Positions 59,101 through 59,691 of a stretch of 64,000 nt of DNA are shown here, piece after piece. Position 1 is the stretch's first letter. The number at the start of each line of letters is the position of its first letter. The position numbers were made by a program, and so were the translations under genes. The stretch spans positions 7,492,175-7,556,174 of the forward strand of contig JAQJVL010000004.1 of NCBI GenBank assembly GCA_035578905.1, in the 5' to 3' direction. This DNA is from Stictocephala bisonia (Eukaryota > Arthropoda > Insecta > Hemiptera > Membracidae). Under the pieces are notes generated by a model. The model did not search any database. It was not told where the DNA came from and saw only the letters and a list, made by a program, of their open reading frames with translations.

Positions 59101-59691
59101 AGTAACACTATTTGTGTAATATGTACATTGCATAAACTGGTAATACCTTTTTTTGATAAAAAAAGTTCTTTACATGATTGTCTTCTAATAACTTTACAAA
59201 TAGTGTGAGTGGTCCTTTTTTTGTTGTATGCTCTTAAAATACATTGCCAATAATCACTGCAGAAGTCTAGCCTTCTTTGACACATTACTGTATTAATGAC
59301 TGGAAACATAACACATCACGATAATGAAGGAAAATATATTAACTATTAACTTTCATTTTCTGCCGATGTTTTTAAAATTAACAAATAAAACTTAAAATTC
59401 ATAGTAATTTCTTAATACTGTTTTAACGGGAATTTCAGAACATGTTAAATTGTCAAGCAATTTACTATGTCATAACAATTGTATAGTTTGGGTTGTCATA
59501 GCGTACCTGGAATCCCCTCTCTCTCATCCTGGCTACGGCAGTATGCAGAGGACTGCCCACCTGGAACTCCAACTCCTCCACTTCTGTGCGAGCACAGTGC
59601 TCTTTGTATGGCCCGAGCAGCACATACTGGTCACCCAACTCCTCTGTCGATACATACGCCTTGGACCTTATTACAGTGTATATCCCTCCGA
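17110..59691 (-). CDS. GlyS: Glycogen synthase, spliced gene (N-terminal exon missing from window)
   Basis: This gene encodes UDP-glucose:glycogen 4-alpha-glucosyltransferase (GT3 family), the cytosolic enzyme that elongates glycogen. Ten consecutive minus-strand exons give about 635 residues collinear with animal GYS from GGIYTV to the acidic C-terminal tail. Exons run 59691-59507, 55108-54917, 54016-53819, 52844-52582, 45084-44964, 39275-39109, 37462-37270, 33889-33715, 31765-31554 and 30733-30533. All junctions are GT-AG and all phases join without a break. The catalytic pair of glutamates lies in [10 protein letters not shown], and the allosteric glucose-6-phosphate arginine cluster in [15 protein letters not shown]. 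The first coding exon, with the start codon and the conserved Lys of KVGG, was not found up to 64000. The introns (up to about 13 kb) are filled with transposons. The extreme C-terminal exon is tentative. Confidence 0.95.
17980..18789 (+). CDS. LINE ORF1 protein (coiled coil plus RRM-like nucleic-acid-binding region), copy 1
   Basis: The first ATG in frame is at 17980, giving 269 residues; the frame is open slightly upstream but without an ATG. Residues about 60-125 have heptad-like hydrophobic spacing, typical of a trimerising coiled coil. They are followed by [12 protein letters not shown], resembling the entry strand of the RRM in L1-type ORF1p, and a basic C-terminal part with [14 protein letters not shown]. 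No CCHC zinc knuckle is visible. The likely role is as an RNA chaperone packaging the element's own transcript. GC content is clearly higher than in the surrounding DNA. The sequence is identical in copy 2. Confidence 0.85.
   Translation: MFNSPPAGRTRGKLADKQKSEGPLSHFSSVSDKDCPTMPPAVDPAFIEKCLKNILSKDSDVFDNLVIKLSKKIEETVHKAVSDALRPFKEEINSLKGQVSKLAEMVQSLDKQLLQKTDDLQQYQRRNCVRVFGVPEKPGEDTDQLMVSLCQDQLGVELPVAAICRSHRLGPVPQPRPDGSKQHRPIIVRFVSYRDRRRVFAEKKKLKGSGMVIREDLTKLRLEVFRRASTIFGVRNTWTVDGRVMWIDGDGRRGSATRMEDLPVTAAKT
18790..19683 (+). other. AT-rich spacer between LINE ORF1 and ORF2, copy 1
   Basis: The approximately 0.9-kb stretch is strongly AT-rich, unlike the flanking ORFs, and contains T-rich and (TTA)n runs. 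The stop codon of ORF1 overlaps a donor-like GTAAGA. Stops occur in all frames. It may serve in internal initiation of ORF2 or be relaxed sequence; nothing else is identified. The same spacer is at 25362-26255 in copy 2. Confidence 0.6.
19684..22623 (+). CDS. LINE ORF2: endonuclease and reverse transcriptase, copy 1
   Basis: This is an open frame of 979 codons. Residues about 50-260 form an APE-type endonuclease with HVNAQSL (N54), ISETWL (E81), GDFNID (D187, N189) and SKHDLI (H255, D256). Residues about 480-760 form the RT with NYQSGFRP, motif [12 protein letters not shown] (D611), motif [11 protein letters not shown] and motif C YADD (698-701). All catalytic residues are present. It nicks target DNA and primes reverse transcription. 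The start is odd: an in-frame TAG lies at 19660, and no ATG occurs between it and the endonuclease domain. The coordinate given begins at a GTG; the nearest ATGs (19668, 19682) are out of frame. Confidence 0.9.
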   Translation: MPSAAGRVVPVVSHSPAVIPDAPPALQTHSHPLPQLLCQTLAPFSNTLKAAHVNAQSLFCHIDEFKTIFQSSLFDIILISETWLKPSYSDKSVELFGYNLFRNDRLHKRGGGVAIYVKSHLPCKIIFSSNTLIPGRPEFMFIDVNLNGIHVLVGICYRAPNLGYLADFEHILLDLMARYRHVIVMGDFNIDLVGQITYNKTFLTTMFDSCDMKILPLQPTHHTVTGDTWLDIIAVNDLTHVAHHGQLPAPGLSKHDLIFCAYKLQPPKSQPKYIQHRNYKAIDFEEFLFDLHVTQWDDVLFSPDVDNMVQAFNNILTTLYDKHAPLITKRVTKKPAPWLTDDIRRLQKARDLSFRRAKRSKLPEDWLSYKRLRNSTQQQIRNAKARYYYRSFSGLHQSSKKLWSKVKEMGLGKPMVEKSINIDLNTINDFFVNIPVDQSGVPAYIDQLHRLPLPHFEEQFSFSSVTEADVCRAVMRTTSNAVGSDNIPIKFIKDTLPVTLPIITLIFNRSLMSSTFPNIWKSAIVRPLHKCSSPLSPSDFRPINILPALSKCLERVVHEQLSSFIERNNILSNYQSGFRPQHSTTSALLKITDDIRRAMDSRQLTLLTLFDFSKAFDCVVHPLLLIKLKRSGFSDGCVDWVRSYLSDRRQCVKAGNDASHLRSVTRGVPQGTVLGPLFFSLYINDIINVILNSKFHLYADDLQIYHHFSITDLVRCVFLMNSDIQAISSWALRHGLKLNENKTQVIIIGYSKLLNKLNFDDIPKLILNNQALEYSDKVRNLGLTITRTLGWAEQVTEICNRVFAGIHSLKRFALYLPLNVKVLLVRALVLTHFNYCDVVINDMSAELSERLQRAQNYCIRFIFHLSRRDHVTQFYDQLSLLKIKGLYEFHTISFLHKVLHTKSPKYLYDNFKFLSHVSARETRRGASLLCIPTHRTSIFNKSFTVNSCRLWNSLPDGMRNIDNCYRFRAEVKDFLLRVR
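22624..23062 (+). other. LINE 3' UTR with terminal stem-loop and CATTT tail, copy 1
   Basis: GGGACT-TTCT-AGTCCC (22995-23010), extended by GAAG/CTTC, forms a hairpin about 50 bp before the tail. In CR1/L2-like elements a 3' hairpin is the RT recognition signal. It is followed by TTAAATAAAG and the repeat tail CATTTCATTTCATTTTCATTTC. Confidence 0.75.
23063..23451. other. Unassigned flank between LINE tail and foldback element, copy 1
   Basis: About 390 bp are shared with 29634-30023. The minus strand has a 71-codon frame (23360-23145) without family resemblance. It contains two TCCGTTAG motifs about 35 bp apart. It may belong to an older repeat, but I cannot assign it. Confidence 0.4.
23452..23776. 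mobile_element. Foldback (long inverted-repeat) element, copy A, cut by assembly gap
   Basis: The left arm (about 23452-23612) begins TTAAAGGGCACTAGGCC and ends CTTCAGGTG. Its reverse complement recurs from about 23722 (CACCTGAAGAAAATGCCAG...) until the gap at 23777. Arms of the same family occur at 30024-30376, 33980-34375 and 37696-37858. Between the arms there is a GA-rich linker, an extra copy of CACCTGAAGAAAATGCCAG, and a 54-bp fragment of GlyS coding sequence. No transposase is encoded. Confidence 0.8.
23656..23709 (-). pseudogene. Captured 54-bp GlyS exon fragment inside foldback element (copy A)
   Basis: The segment is identical to 31608-31661 within a GlyS exon except for one base (TCTGGC versus TCTAGC on the plus strand), in the same orientation. 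It spans exactly 18 codons ([18 protein letters not shown]), and the single difference is synonymous (Ala GCC versus GCT). The matching stretch stops abruptly on both sides at CT/CTCT-rich element sequence. It cannot be a functional exon by itself: no acceptor or donor adjoins it. Confidence 0.9.
23777..23876. other. Assembly gap of exactly 100 N
   Basis: One hundred consecutive N, the usual placeholder for a gap of unknown length. It separates the two near-identical segments, and only 25 bases (23877-23901) follow it before the second copy begins. This placement suggests unresolved duplication or haplotype redundancy. Confidence 0.98.
24552..25361 (+). CDS. LINE ORF1 protein, copy 2
   Basis: 269 residues from the first ATG, identical to the protein at 17980-18789, with coiled coil about 60-125 and RRM-like region from about 126. 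See that entry for the domain description. Confidence 0.85.
   Translation: MFNSPPAGRTRGKLADKQKSEGPLSHFSSVSDKDCPTMPPAVDPAFIEKCLKNILSKDSDVFDNLVIKLSKKIEETVHKAVSDALRPFKEEINSLKGQVSKLAEMVQSLDKQLLQKTDDLQQYQRRNCVRVFGVPEKPGEDTDQLMVSLCQDQLGVELPVAAICRSHRLGPVPQPRPDGSKQHRPIIVRFVSYRDRRRVFAEKKKLKGSGMVIREDLTKLRLEVFRRASTIFGVRNTWTVDGRVMWIDGDGRRGSATRMEDLPVTAAKT
26256..29195 (+). CDS. LINE ORF2: endonuclease and reverse transcriptase, copy 2
   Basis: Identical in translation to 19684-22623, with intact endonuclease (N54, E81, D187, H255) and RT (D611, YADD at 698-701) residues. It shares the missing in-frame ATG, so that defect or non-AUG start predates the duplication, or both copies are the same locus assembled twice. 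Confidence 0.9.
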   Translation: MPSAAGRVVPVVSHSPAVIPDAPPALQTHSHPLPQLLCQTLAPFSNTLKAAHVNAQSLFCHIDEFKTIFQSSLFDIILISETWLKPSYSDKSVELFGYNLFRNDRLHKRGGGVAIYVKSHLPCKIIFSSNTLIPGRPEFMFIDVNLNGIHVLVGICYRAPNLGYLADFEHILLDLMARYRHVIVMGDFNIDLVGQITYNKTFLTTMFDSCDMKILPLQPTHHTVTGDTWLDIIAVNDLTHVAHHGQLPAPGLSKHDLIFCAYKLQPPKSQPKYIQHRNYKAIDFEEFLFDLHVTQWDDVLFSPDVDNMVQAFNNILTTLYDKHAPLITKRVTKKPAPWLTDDIRRLQKARDLSFRRAKRSKLPEDWLSYKRLRNSTQQQIRNAKARYYYRSFSGLHQSSKKLWSKVKEMGLGKPMVEKSINIDLNTINDFFVNIPVDQSGVPAYIDQLHRLPLPHFEEQFSFSSVTEADVCRAVMRTTSNAVGSDNIPIKFIKDTLPVTLPIITLIFNRSLMSSTFPNIWKSAIVRPLHKCSSPLSPSDFRPINILPALSKCLERVVHEQLSSFIERNNILSNYQSGFRPQHSTTSALLKITDDIRRAMDSRQLTLLTLFDFSKAFDCVVHPLLLIKLKRSGFSDGCVDWVRSYLSDRRQCVKAGNDASHLRSVTRGVPQGTVLGPLFFSLYINDIINVILNSKFHLYADDLQIYHHFSITDLVRCVFLMNSDIQAISSWALRHGLKLNENKTQVIIIGYSKLLNKLNFDDIPKLILNNQALEYSDKVRNLGLTITRTLGWAEQVTEICNRVFAGIHSLKRFALYLPLNVKVLLVRALVLTHFNYCDVVINDMSAELSERLQRAQNYCIRFIFHLSRRDHVTQFYDQLSLLKIKGLYEFHTISFLHKVLHTKSPKYLYDNFKFLSHVSARETRRGASLLCIPTHRTSIFNKSFTVNSCRLWNSLPDGMRNIDNCYRFRAEVKDFLLRVR
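30024..30376. mobile_element. Foldback element, copy B, right arm truncated
   Basis: The left arm (30024-30186) and right arm (about 30294-30376) are reverse complements over about 80 bp, including TAACACCAGAGTAGTAGTAA and its complement. The right arm stops at GGTGTTA, lacking the outer 80 bp present in the left arm. It carries the same captured GlyS fragment as copy A. It sits 157 bp from the GlyS exon ending at 30533. Confidence 0.85.
30229..30282 (-). pseudogene. Captured 54-bp GlyS exon fragment inside foldback element (copy B)
   Basis: Same 18-codon fragment as at 23656-23709, with the same single synonymous difference from 31608-31661. It is about 1.3 kb downstream of its source exon in transcription order and in sense orientation, so GlyS pre-mRNA would carry the sequence twice if transcription runs through. 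Confidence 0.92.
30533..30733 (-). CDS. GlyS: GlyS exon: C-terminal regulatory tail
   Basis: 67 codons begin FYRQAR after acceptor TTGCAG and end DEVDEEKE at donor GTAAGT. The exon contains [18 protein letters not shown], matching the mammalian site-3 region (RPASVPPSPSLSRHSS), followed by [11 protein letters not shown]. Ser/Thr occur at every fourth position (exon residues 36, 40, 44, 48, 52, 56), ending in an acidic casein kinase 2-type site. In mammals GSK3 phosphorylates such a ladder to inactivate the enzyme. Confidence 0.93.
30734..31553 (-). other. GlyS intron, no element recognised
   Basis: About 820 bp of AT-rich intron with a short (TA)n run near 31264-31275. It lies between donor ATT/GTAAGC (31553) and acceptor TTGCAG (30734). 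I see no transposon ends. Confidence 0.6.
31554..31765 (-). CDS. GlyS: GlyS exon: glucose-6-phosphate-binding arginine cluster
   Basis: The exon encodes [13 protein letters not shown] through [20 protein letters not shown] to NLGI. The arginine-rich helix is the allosteric glucose-6-phosphate site and is among the most conserved parts of eukaryotic GYS. Acceptor TATTGCAG, donor ATT/GTAAGC. Bases 31608-31661 are the source or sister of the fragments found at 23656 and 30229. Confidence 0.97.
32254..33492. mobile_element. piggyBac-like element, internally decayed, 1.24 kb
   Basis: TTAA lies at 32250-32253 and 33493-33496, with perfect 10-bp ends CCCTTTCCAC/GTGGAAAGGG. Subterminal ACTCCAAT motifs occur near both ends. 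The end style parallels the element at 5107-5753. It lies in the GlyS intron between exons 33889-33715 and 31765-31554. A short acidic frame at 33107-32967 is probably a transposase remnant. Confidence 0.75.
32967..33107 (-). pseudogene. Acidic 46-codon frame, likely piggyBac transposase N-terminal remnant
   Basis: The frame starts [12 protein letters not shown] and continues with Asp/Ser/Leu-rich sequence to [10 protein letters not shown] and a TAG. An acidic Ser/Asp-rich N terminus is common in piggyBac transposases, and the frame lies about 385 bp from an element end. The catalytic DDD domain is absent. The identification is by context and composition only. Confidence 0.4.
33715..33889 (-). 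CDS. GlyS: GlyS exon: catalytic glutamates
   Basis: The exon encodes [37 protein letters not shown] and [11 protein letters not shown]. The two Glu of EPWGYTPAE correspond to the conserved E-x7-E catalytic motif of GT3/GT5 enzymes. Acceptor ATGTTTAG, donor G/GTAACT, phase 1 at the 3' end, which matches the next exon. Confidence 0.97.
33980..34375. mobile_element. Foldback element, copy C, near-complete palindrome
   Basis: The arms from 33980 (AGGACATCAGCAAACTTACC) and up to about 34325 (its complement) pair through the middle. The pairing continues into a central stem GCTTCCACTATTGCTGGG / CCCAGCAATAGTGGAAGC with a loop of about 40 bp containing GGCAGTGGTGGGGG. The right end extends to AGTGCCCTTTAACCTAA; the left arm lacks the corresponding outermost 45 bp. 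It has no GlyS insert, so the centre differs from copies A and B. It lies in the intron upstream of exon 33889-33715. Confidence 0.85.
34376..35174. other. GlyS intron, AT-rich, nothing recognised
   Basis: No coding frame or repeat ends can be supported here. Confidence 0.5.
35175..35610. mobile_element. Partial, diverged relative of the hAT-like element at 271-1214
   Basis: It starts AGGGATGTCC and aligns by eye with the reverse complement of about 700-1214. Shared landmarks include CAAAATGT.AATGCATCGAAAG, TTCCGAGTG followed by GGGA(C/T)GAGCG, and ACAAACCT. The far end is missing. Its presence supports a dispersed family. Confidence 0.55.
36085..36262. repeat. Degenerate minisatellite with TGGGTCAATRCCA motif
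   Basis: GGGTGGGTCAATGC, GGAGGTGGGTCAATGCCA and GGGAGGGTCAATACCA recur at about 55-60 bp intervals. Similar single motifs occur near 47335-47355 (GGGTGGGTCATTACCA) and, on the other strand, near 54125-54165. This is a dispersed short repeat of unknown type. Confidence 0.55.
36263..37269. other. GlyS intron, AT-rich, nothing recognised
   Basis: Short hydrophobic frames such as 36457-36648 look like chance frames in AT-rich DNA. Confidence 0.5.
37270..37462 (-). CDS. GlyS: GlyS exon: [10 protein letters not shown] to DRVK
   Basis: The exon encodes the segment corresponding to mammalian GSLPDMNKMLDKED through SSDPILTTIRRIGLFN and DRVK. Conserved here are the THN motif, the [13 protein letters not shown] match and HDRVK. 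Acceptor TTACATAG, donor AAA/GTAAGT. It completes the AG/T split codon from the preceding exon. Confidence 0.96.
37696..37858. mobile_element. Foldback element, copy D, single arm
   Basis: One arm only: GGTTAAAGGGCACTAAGCC through GGACATCAGCAAACTTACC to CACTTTCTTCCGGTGAG. It is closest to copy C in sequence (GAATCACAAGTGCACAAATT). The opposite arm is missing, and LINE-derived sequence follows. Confidence 0.8.
37940..38245 (+). pseudogene. LINE 3' fragment with CATTT tail
   Basis: The plus-strand frame ending at about 38085 reads [20 protein letters not shown], the conserved C-terminal segment of CR1/Jockey-type ORF2. It is followed by a 3' UTR and a tail CATTTCATTTCATT at about 38232-38245. 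The tail resembles that of the full-length LINE at 23041-23062, so it may be a related subfamily. Heavily 5' truncated. Confidence 0.65.
38442..38509. repeat. Perfect 20-bp inverted repeat with 28-bp loop
   Basis: GCAGTGTCAATAAACAGTTG (38442-38461) is the exact complement of CAACTGTTTATTGACACTGC (38490-38509). It could be a small foldback element or a hairpin in the GlyS pre-mRNA. No product is identified. Confidence 0.85.
38630..38887 (+). pseudogene. Decayed mariner/Tc1-type transposase fragment
   Basis: The frame contains [14 protein letters not shown], matching the second catalytic Asp region of this superfamily (commonly WFQxDGAxxH), followed 40 residues later by CGDIDWRA, matching RGDxxWPARSPDL. 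The rest of the catalytic domain and any ends are missing, so this is a dead fragment. Confidence 0.6.
39109..39275 (-). CDS. GlyS: GlyS exon: [20 protein letters not shown]
   Basis: The exon encodes [31 protein letters not shown] and [11 protein letters not shown], matching mammalian QTVVAFFIMPARTNNFNVETL and GRKLYESLL. Acceptor TTTTTCACAG, donor AG/GTATTG in phase 2. Confidence 0.97.
39531..40427. mobile_element. Foldback mariner-derived element, 897 bp
   Basis: TA at 39529-39530 and 40428-40429 flank ends CGAGGCGTGTTTT / AAAACACGCCTCG. The inverted arms are long (about 190 bp, imperfect) and run from the terminus into transposase coding sequence: GAAATTCCTCCTCCGATTAAAAATGC on the left pairs with its counterpart near 40240-40270. 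Both arms therefore carry the same mariner 5' region, as if one end had been duplicated in inverse orientation. It lies in the GlyS intron upstream of exon 39275-39109. Confidence 0.82.
39980..40275 (-). pseudogene. Mariner transposase N-terminal remnant
   Basis: On the minus strand, with stops and shifts, one reads IPPPIKNA, then [18 protein letters not shown] and [17 protein letters not shown] followed by ITDDLVQ. These match the N-terminal DNA-binding half of mariner transposases (typically GRTNVHDEERSGRPS). The DD34D catalytic half is absent. Confidence 0.7.
40545..40581. repeat. Hairpin, 15-bp perfect stem with 7-base loop
   Basis: AATAAGGGTATTATG and CATAATACCCTTATT flank a 7-base loop. 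Located in GlyS intron; function unknown. Confidence 0.8.
40833..41912 (+). pseudogene. Internally deleted LINE with RT start and C-terminal region
   Basis: From about 40850 the plus strand carries RT sequence including [20 protein letters not shown] and motif [17 protein letters not shown]. After about 41190 it jumps to [20 protein letters not shown], past the YADD motif, and runs through [12 protein letters not shown] to a 116-codon frame (41424-41774) with [18 protein letters not shown]. The end is AATAAAGATTTATTGTCTAT. The missing motifs B and C show it cannot be active. The C-terminal part resembles 63690-64000. Confidence 0.75.
42100..42880 (-). pseudogene. Decayed LINE RT C-terminal fragment
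   Basis: The minus-strand frame 42878-42630 reads [20 protein letters not shown], then [26 protein letters not shown]. This is the segment just after the catalytic YADD box in Jockey/CR1-type RTs. Similarity continues in broken frames toward 42100 (ARARNxEHCRGLF). It lies head-to-head with the plus-strand fragment that follows. Confidence 0.68.
43180..43890 (+). pseudogene. Decayed LINE RT N-terminal fragment
   Basis: Broken plus-strand frames include [29 protein letters not shown] and, in the frame 43518-43874, a motif A reading [14 protein letters not shown], where the catalytic Asp is Asn. The YADD motif is not found. With the preceding minus-strand fragment it might represent two halves of one element separated by an inversion. 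Confidence 0.65.
44378..44541 (-). mobile_element. tRNA-derived SINE
   Basis: On the minus strand an A-box-like GGTAGCTCAGTGGCTAAGG (about 44538-44520) is followed by a B-box-like GGTCTGAGTCC (44492-44482), the spacing and content of a tRNA-type RNA polymerase III promoter. A body of about 90 bp and a tail of AAATAAATAAA-type sequence ending in poly(A) follow. No clear target duplication. It lies within the GlyS intron downstream of exon 45084-44964. Confidence 0.7.
44964..45084 (-). CDS. GlyS: GlyS exon: [13 protein letters not shown]
   Basis: This 121-bp exon encodes [20 protein letters not shown] and [20 protein letters not shown], nearly the same as the mammalian segment. Acceptor TTTTTAG, donor AAG/GTAATT. 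It completes the glycine codon split from the preceding exon. Confidence 0.97.
45308..46194 (+). mobile_element. 5'-truncated RTE-like LINE with 13-bp target-site duplication
   Basis: AAACAAATGTAGC occurs at 45295-45307 and again at 46195-46207, immediately bordering the insert. The insert is 887 bp, begins within the RT coding sequence and ends in (TGATGA)n-type sequence, as expected for 3' microsatellite tails of RTE-clade elements. The perfect duplication and an undisturbed frame indicate a recent insertion in the GlyS intron, in the opposite orientation to the gene. Confidence 0.92.
45332..46183 (+). pseudogene. C-terminal half of an RTE-type reverse transcriptase
   Basis: The 283-codon open frame begins just before motif C ([11 protein letters not shown]) and continues through [18 protein letters not shown] and TYGAETWVM to the typical C terminus [11 protein letters not shown] and [11 protein letters not shown]. 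It lacks the endonuclease and RT motifs 1-B, so it is a truncated copy without its own promoter. The open frame also extends upstream to the left target duplication. No stop has accumulated, consistent with youth. Confidence 0.88.
47498..47533. repeat. Perfect 15-bp hairpin with 6-base loop
   Basis: ACCAAACTGCACAAT-CTCTAA-ATTGTGCAGTTTGGT. A compact perfect hairpin in a GlyS intron. It is shorter than a typical miRNA precursor and may be a mobile-element remnant. Confidence 0.8.
47534..48610. other. GlyS intron, AT-rich, nothing recognised
   Basis: No gene, repeat ends or family-like frame can be supported in this stretch. Confidence 0.5.
48860..49005. repeat. Three diverged approximately 50-bp tandem units
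   Basis: Units share the pattern TATTGAATTGTAC / ATGGCAG.. / CAGTTTT.A. A related stretch, TTCAGTTTTCAATG, occurs inside the DNA transposon near 58428. Confidence 0.5.
49356..49399. repeat. Perfect 17-bp hairpin with 10-base loop
   Basis: GAAATATTACCACAGTT and AACTGTGGTAATATTTC flank the loop. It lies just before the satellite array inside the same element. Confidence 0.8.
49590..52130. repeat. Satellite array: about 35 units of a 73-bp monomer
   Basis: The monomer contains GTTCTGTTGATYATGACCAG, TAAGTAGTACAGTGAACAG and GACCTCACCACTTCAGACTG. About 35 copies run head-to-tail, mostly 73 bp, some shortened to about 65-69 by loss of an internal GTAA or AGTA. Between about 49770 and 50330 two variants alternate (GATCATG..AGTAGACC and GATTATG..AGAGGACC), giving a 146-bp dimer. 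A third variant with CACTTAGGTGTTAGTAAAG recurs every five to six units. It lies in the GlyS intron between exons 52844-52582 and 45084-44964. Confidence 0.97.
52582..52844 (-). CDS. GlyS: GlyS exon: RQIYHRYC to RGHFYG
   Basis: The exon encodes [20 protein letters not shown], the [10 protein letters not shown] segment, [18 protein letters not shown] and [28 protein letters not shown] and HEFQNLHA are GT3 signature stretches near the UDP-glucose site. The acceptor is a modest AAATTAG. The donor is GG/GTAAAT in phase 2. Confidence 0.96.
52845..53818. other. GlyS intron, nothing recognised
   Basis: About 970 bp without detectable element ends or frames of interest. Confidence 0.5.
53819..54016 (-). 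CDS. GlyS: GlyS exon: [12 protein letters not shown]
   Basis: 66 codons encode [34 protein letters not shown] and DFYNNL. HFHEW and [11 protein letters not shown] are invariant in animal GYS. Acceptor TTTGTGCAG, donor AGT/GTAAGT, phase 0 at both ends. Confidence 0.97.
54196..54274 (-). mobile_element. 79-bp retroposed LINE/SINE 3' end with perfect 19-bp target duplication
   Basis: ATACAGTAGTATTGATTAG occurs at 54177-54195 and 54275-54293. Between them is a GC-rich 79-bp piece ending, on the minus strand, in GGTGTATCTAATCTAATC, a pentamer repeat tail. Size, tail and duplication indicate a severely 5'-truncated retroposon inserted by target-primed reverse transcription. The parent element is not in the window. 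Confidence 0.85.
54917..55108 (-). CDS. GlyS: GlyS exon: [15 protein letters not shown]
   Basis: 64 codons encode [49 protein letters not shown] and SEFIAE. This matches the mammalian GRWLIEG..CNIGVPWYDREANDAVLFG segment. Acceptor ATGTTTCAG, donor GAG/GTAATT, phase 0 at both ends. Confidence 0.97.
56749..58191 (+). CDS. DD82E (Sailor-like) transposase
   Basis: 480 residues from the ATG at 56749; the frame is open 21 bp upstream without an ATG. The N-terminal part (about 10-70 and 120-185) has helix-turn-helix-like sequence with [16 protein letters not shown] and basic KKTPKARNK between. The RNase-H-fold catalytic residues are D211 (YFLDETWIN), D301 ([10 protein letters not shown]) and E384 ([12 protein letters not shown]). 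D211 and D301 are separated by 89 residues, and D301 and E384 by 82, far more than the 34-41 usual in Tc1/mariner. The extra segment holds a Lys-rich stretch with [14 protein letters not shown]. The C terminus is strongly acidic ([15 protein letters not shown]). From memory, a DD82E family called Sailor has been described. The protein would cut and paste the element bounded by 55991 and 59012. Confidence 0.92.
   Translation: MSLVKKRPKVIHSQARTMIASVMNYFESEKNNKGPLIDVKKVLQRTADACGVSLRTVENIKAEVRAACAVIDASVAPNEDDSGTAMEIAEDEQHTPANIVLSTPRKKTPKARNKVTCLDEFDKSAIRRHIMTYYDRKEVPTLSKLMVSLKEAGLYTNSKTSLRIILKELGFRYKKFQKRKILLEKPSVSLMRCSFLRKMHNVDLSKTYFLDETWINQNDSKDKGWTDDTLKTTLATPLGKGKRLIICHAGSSKGWIKAPPLVFESKKTGDYHEDMDGTVFEKWFFGTLIPVLPRGATIVMDNAPYHSRVKDKAPTSSSTKAVMIEWLKKRGIPFPNDLKRPELYELVRLHKPPLPTYEIDDKAGKMGFTIVRLPPYHCQYNPIEMVWSYIKRFVRERNTSFKIKDCQDLFYEAVSAVKQEQWSKYVEHVEKLLEADWKKEGLDQHSVQEFLINLVPGESDEDSEEDSESDDDDIGGVHPL
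58285..58465. repeat. Possible small repeat inside the DD82E transposon
   Basis: ATACAGGGTGTCCAACTTAAGTG resembles the left end at 48612, and the downstream TTCAGTTTTCAATGATG resembles 48970-48990. It could be a short fragment of the same family within the transposon 3' region. Weak. Confidence 0.3.
59507..59691 (-). CDS. GlyS: GlyS exon: [11 protein letters not shown] (most N-terminal exon found)
   Basis: The exon encodes [40 protein letters not shown] and ARMRERGFQ. It matches mammalian VGGIYTVLQTKAKVTGDEWG and LVGPYTEQGVRTQVELLE. It starts with TC, completing a valine codon whose G lies in the missing upstream exon. Acceptor GTTTTAG, donor CAG/GTACGC. The upstream exon should carry the start and the Lys just before VGG. 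Confidence 0.97.
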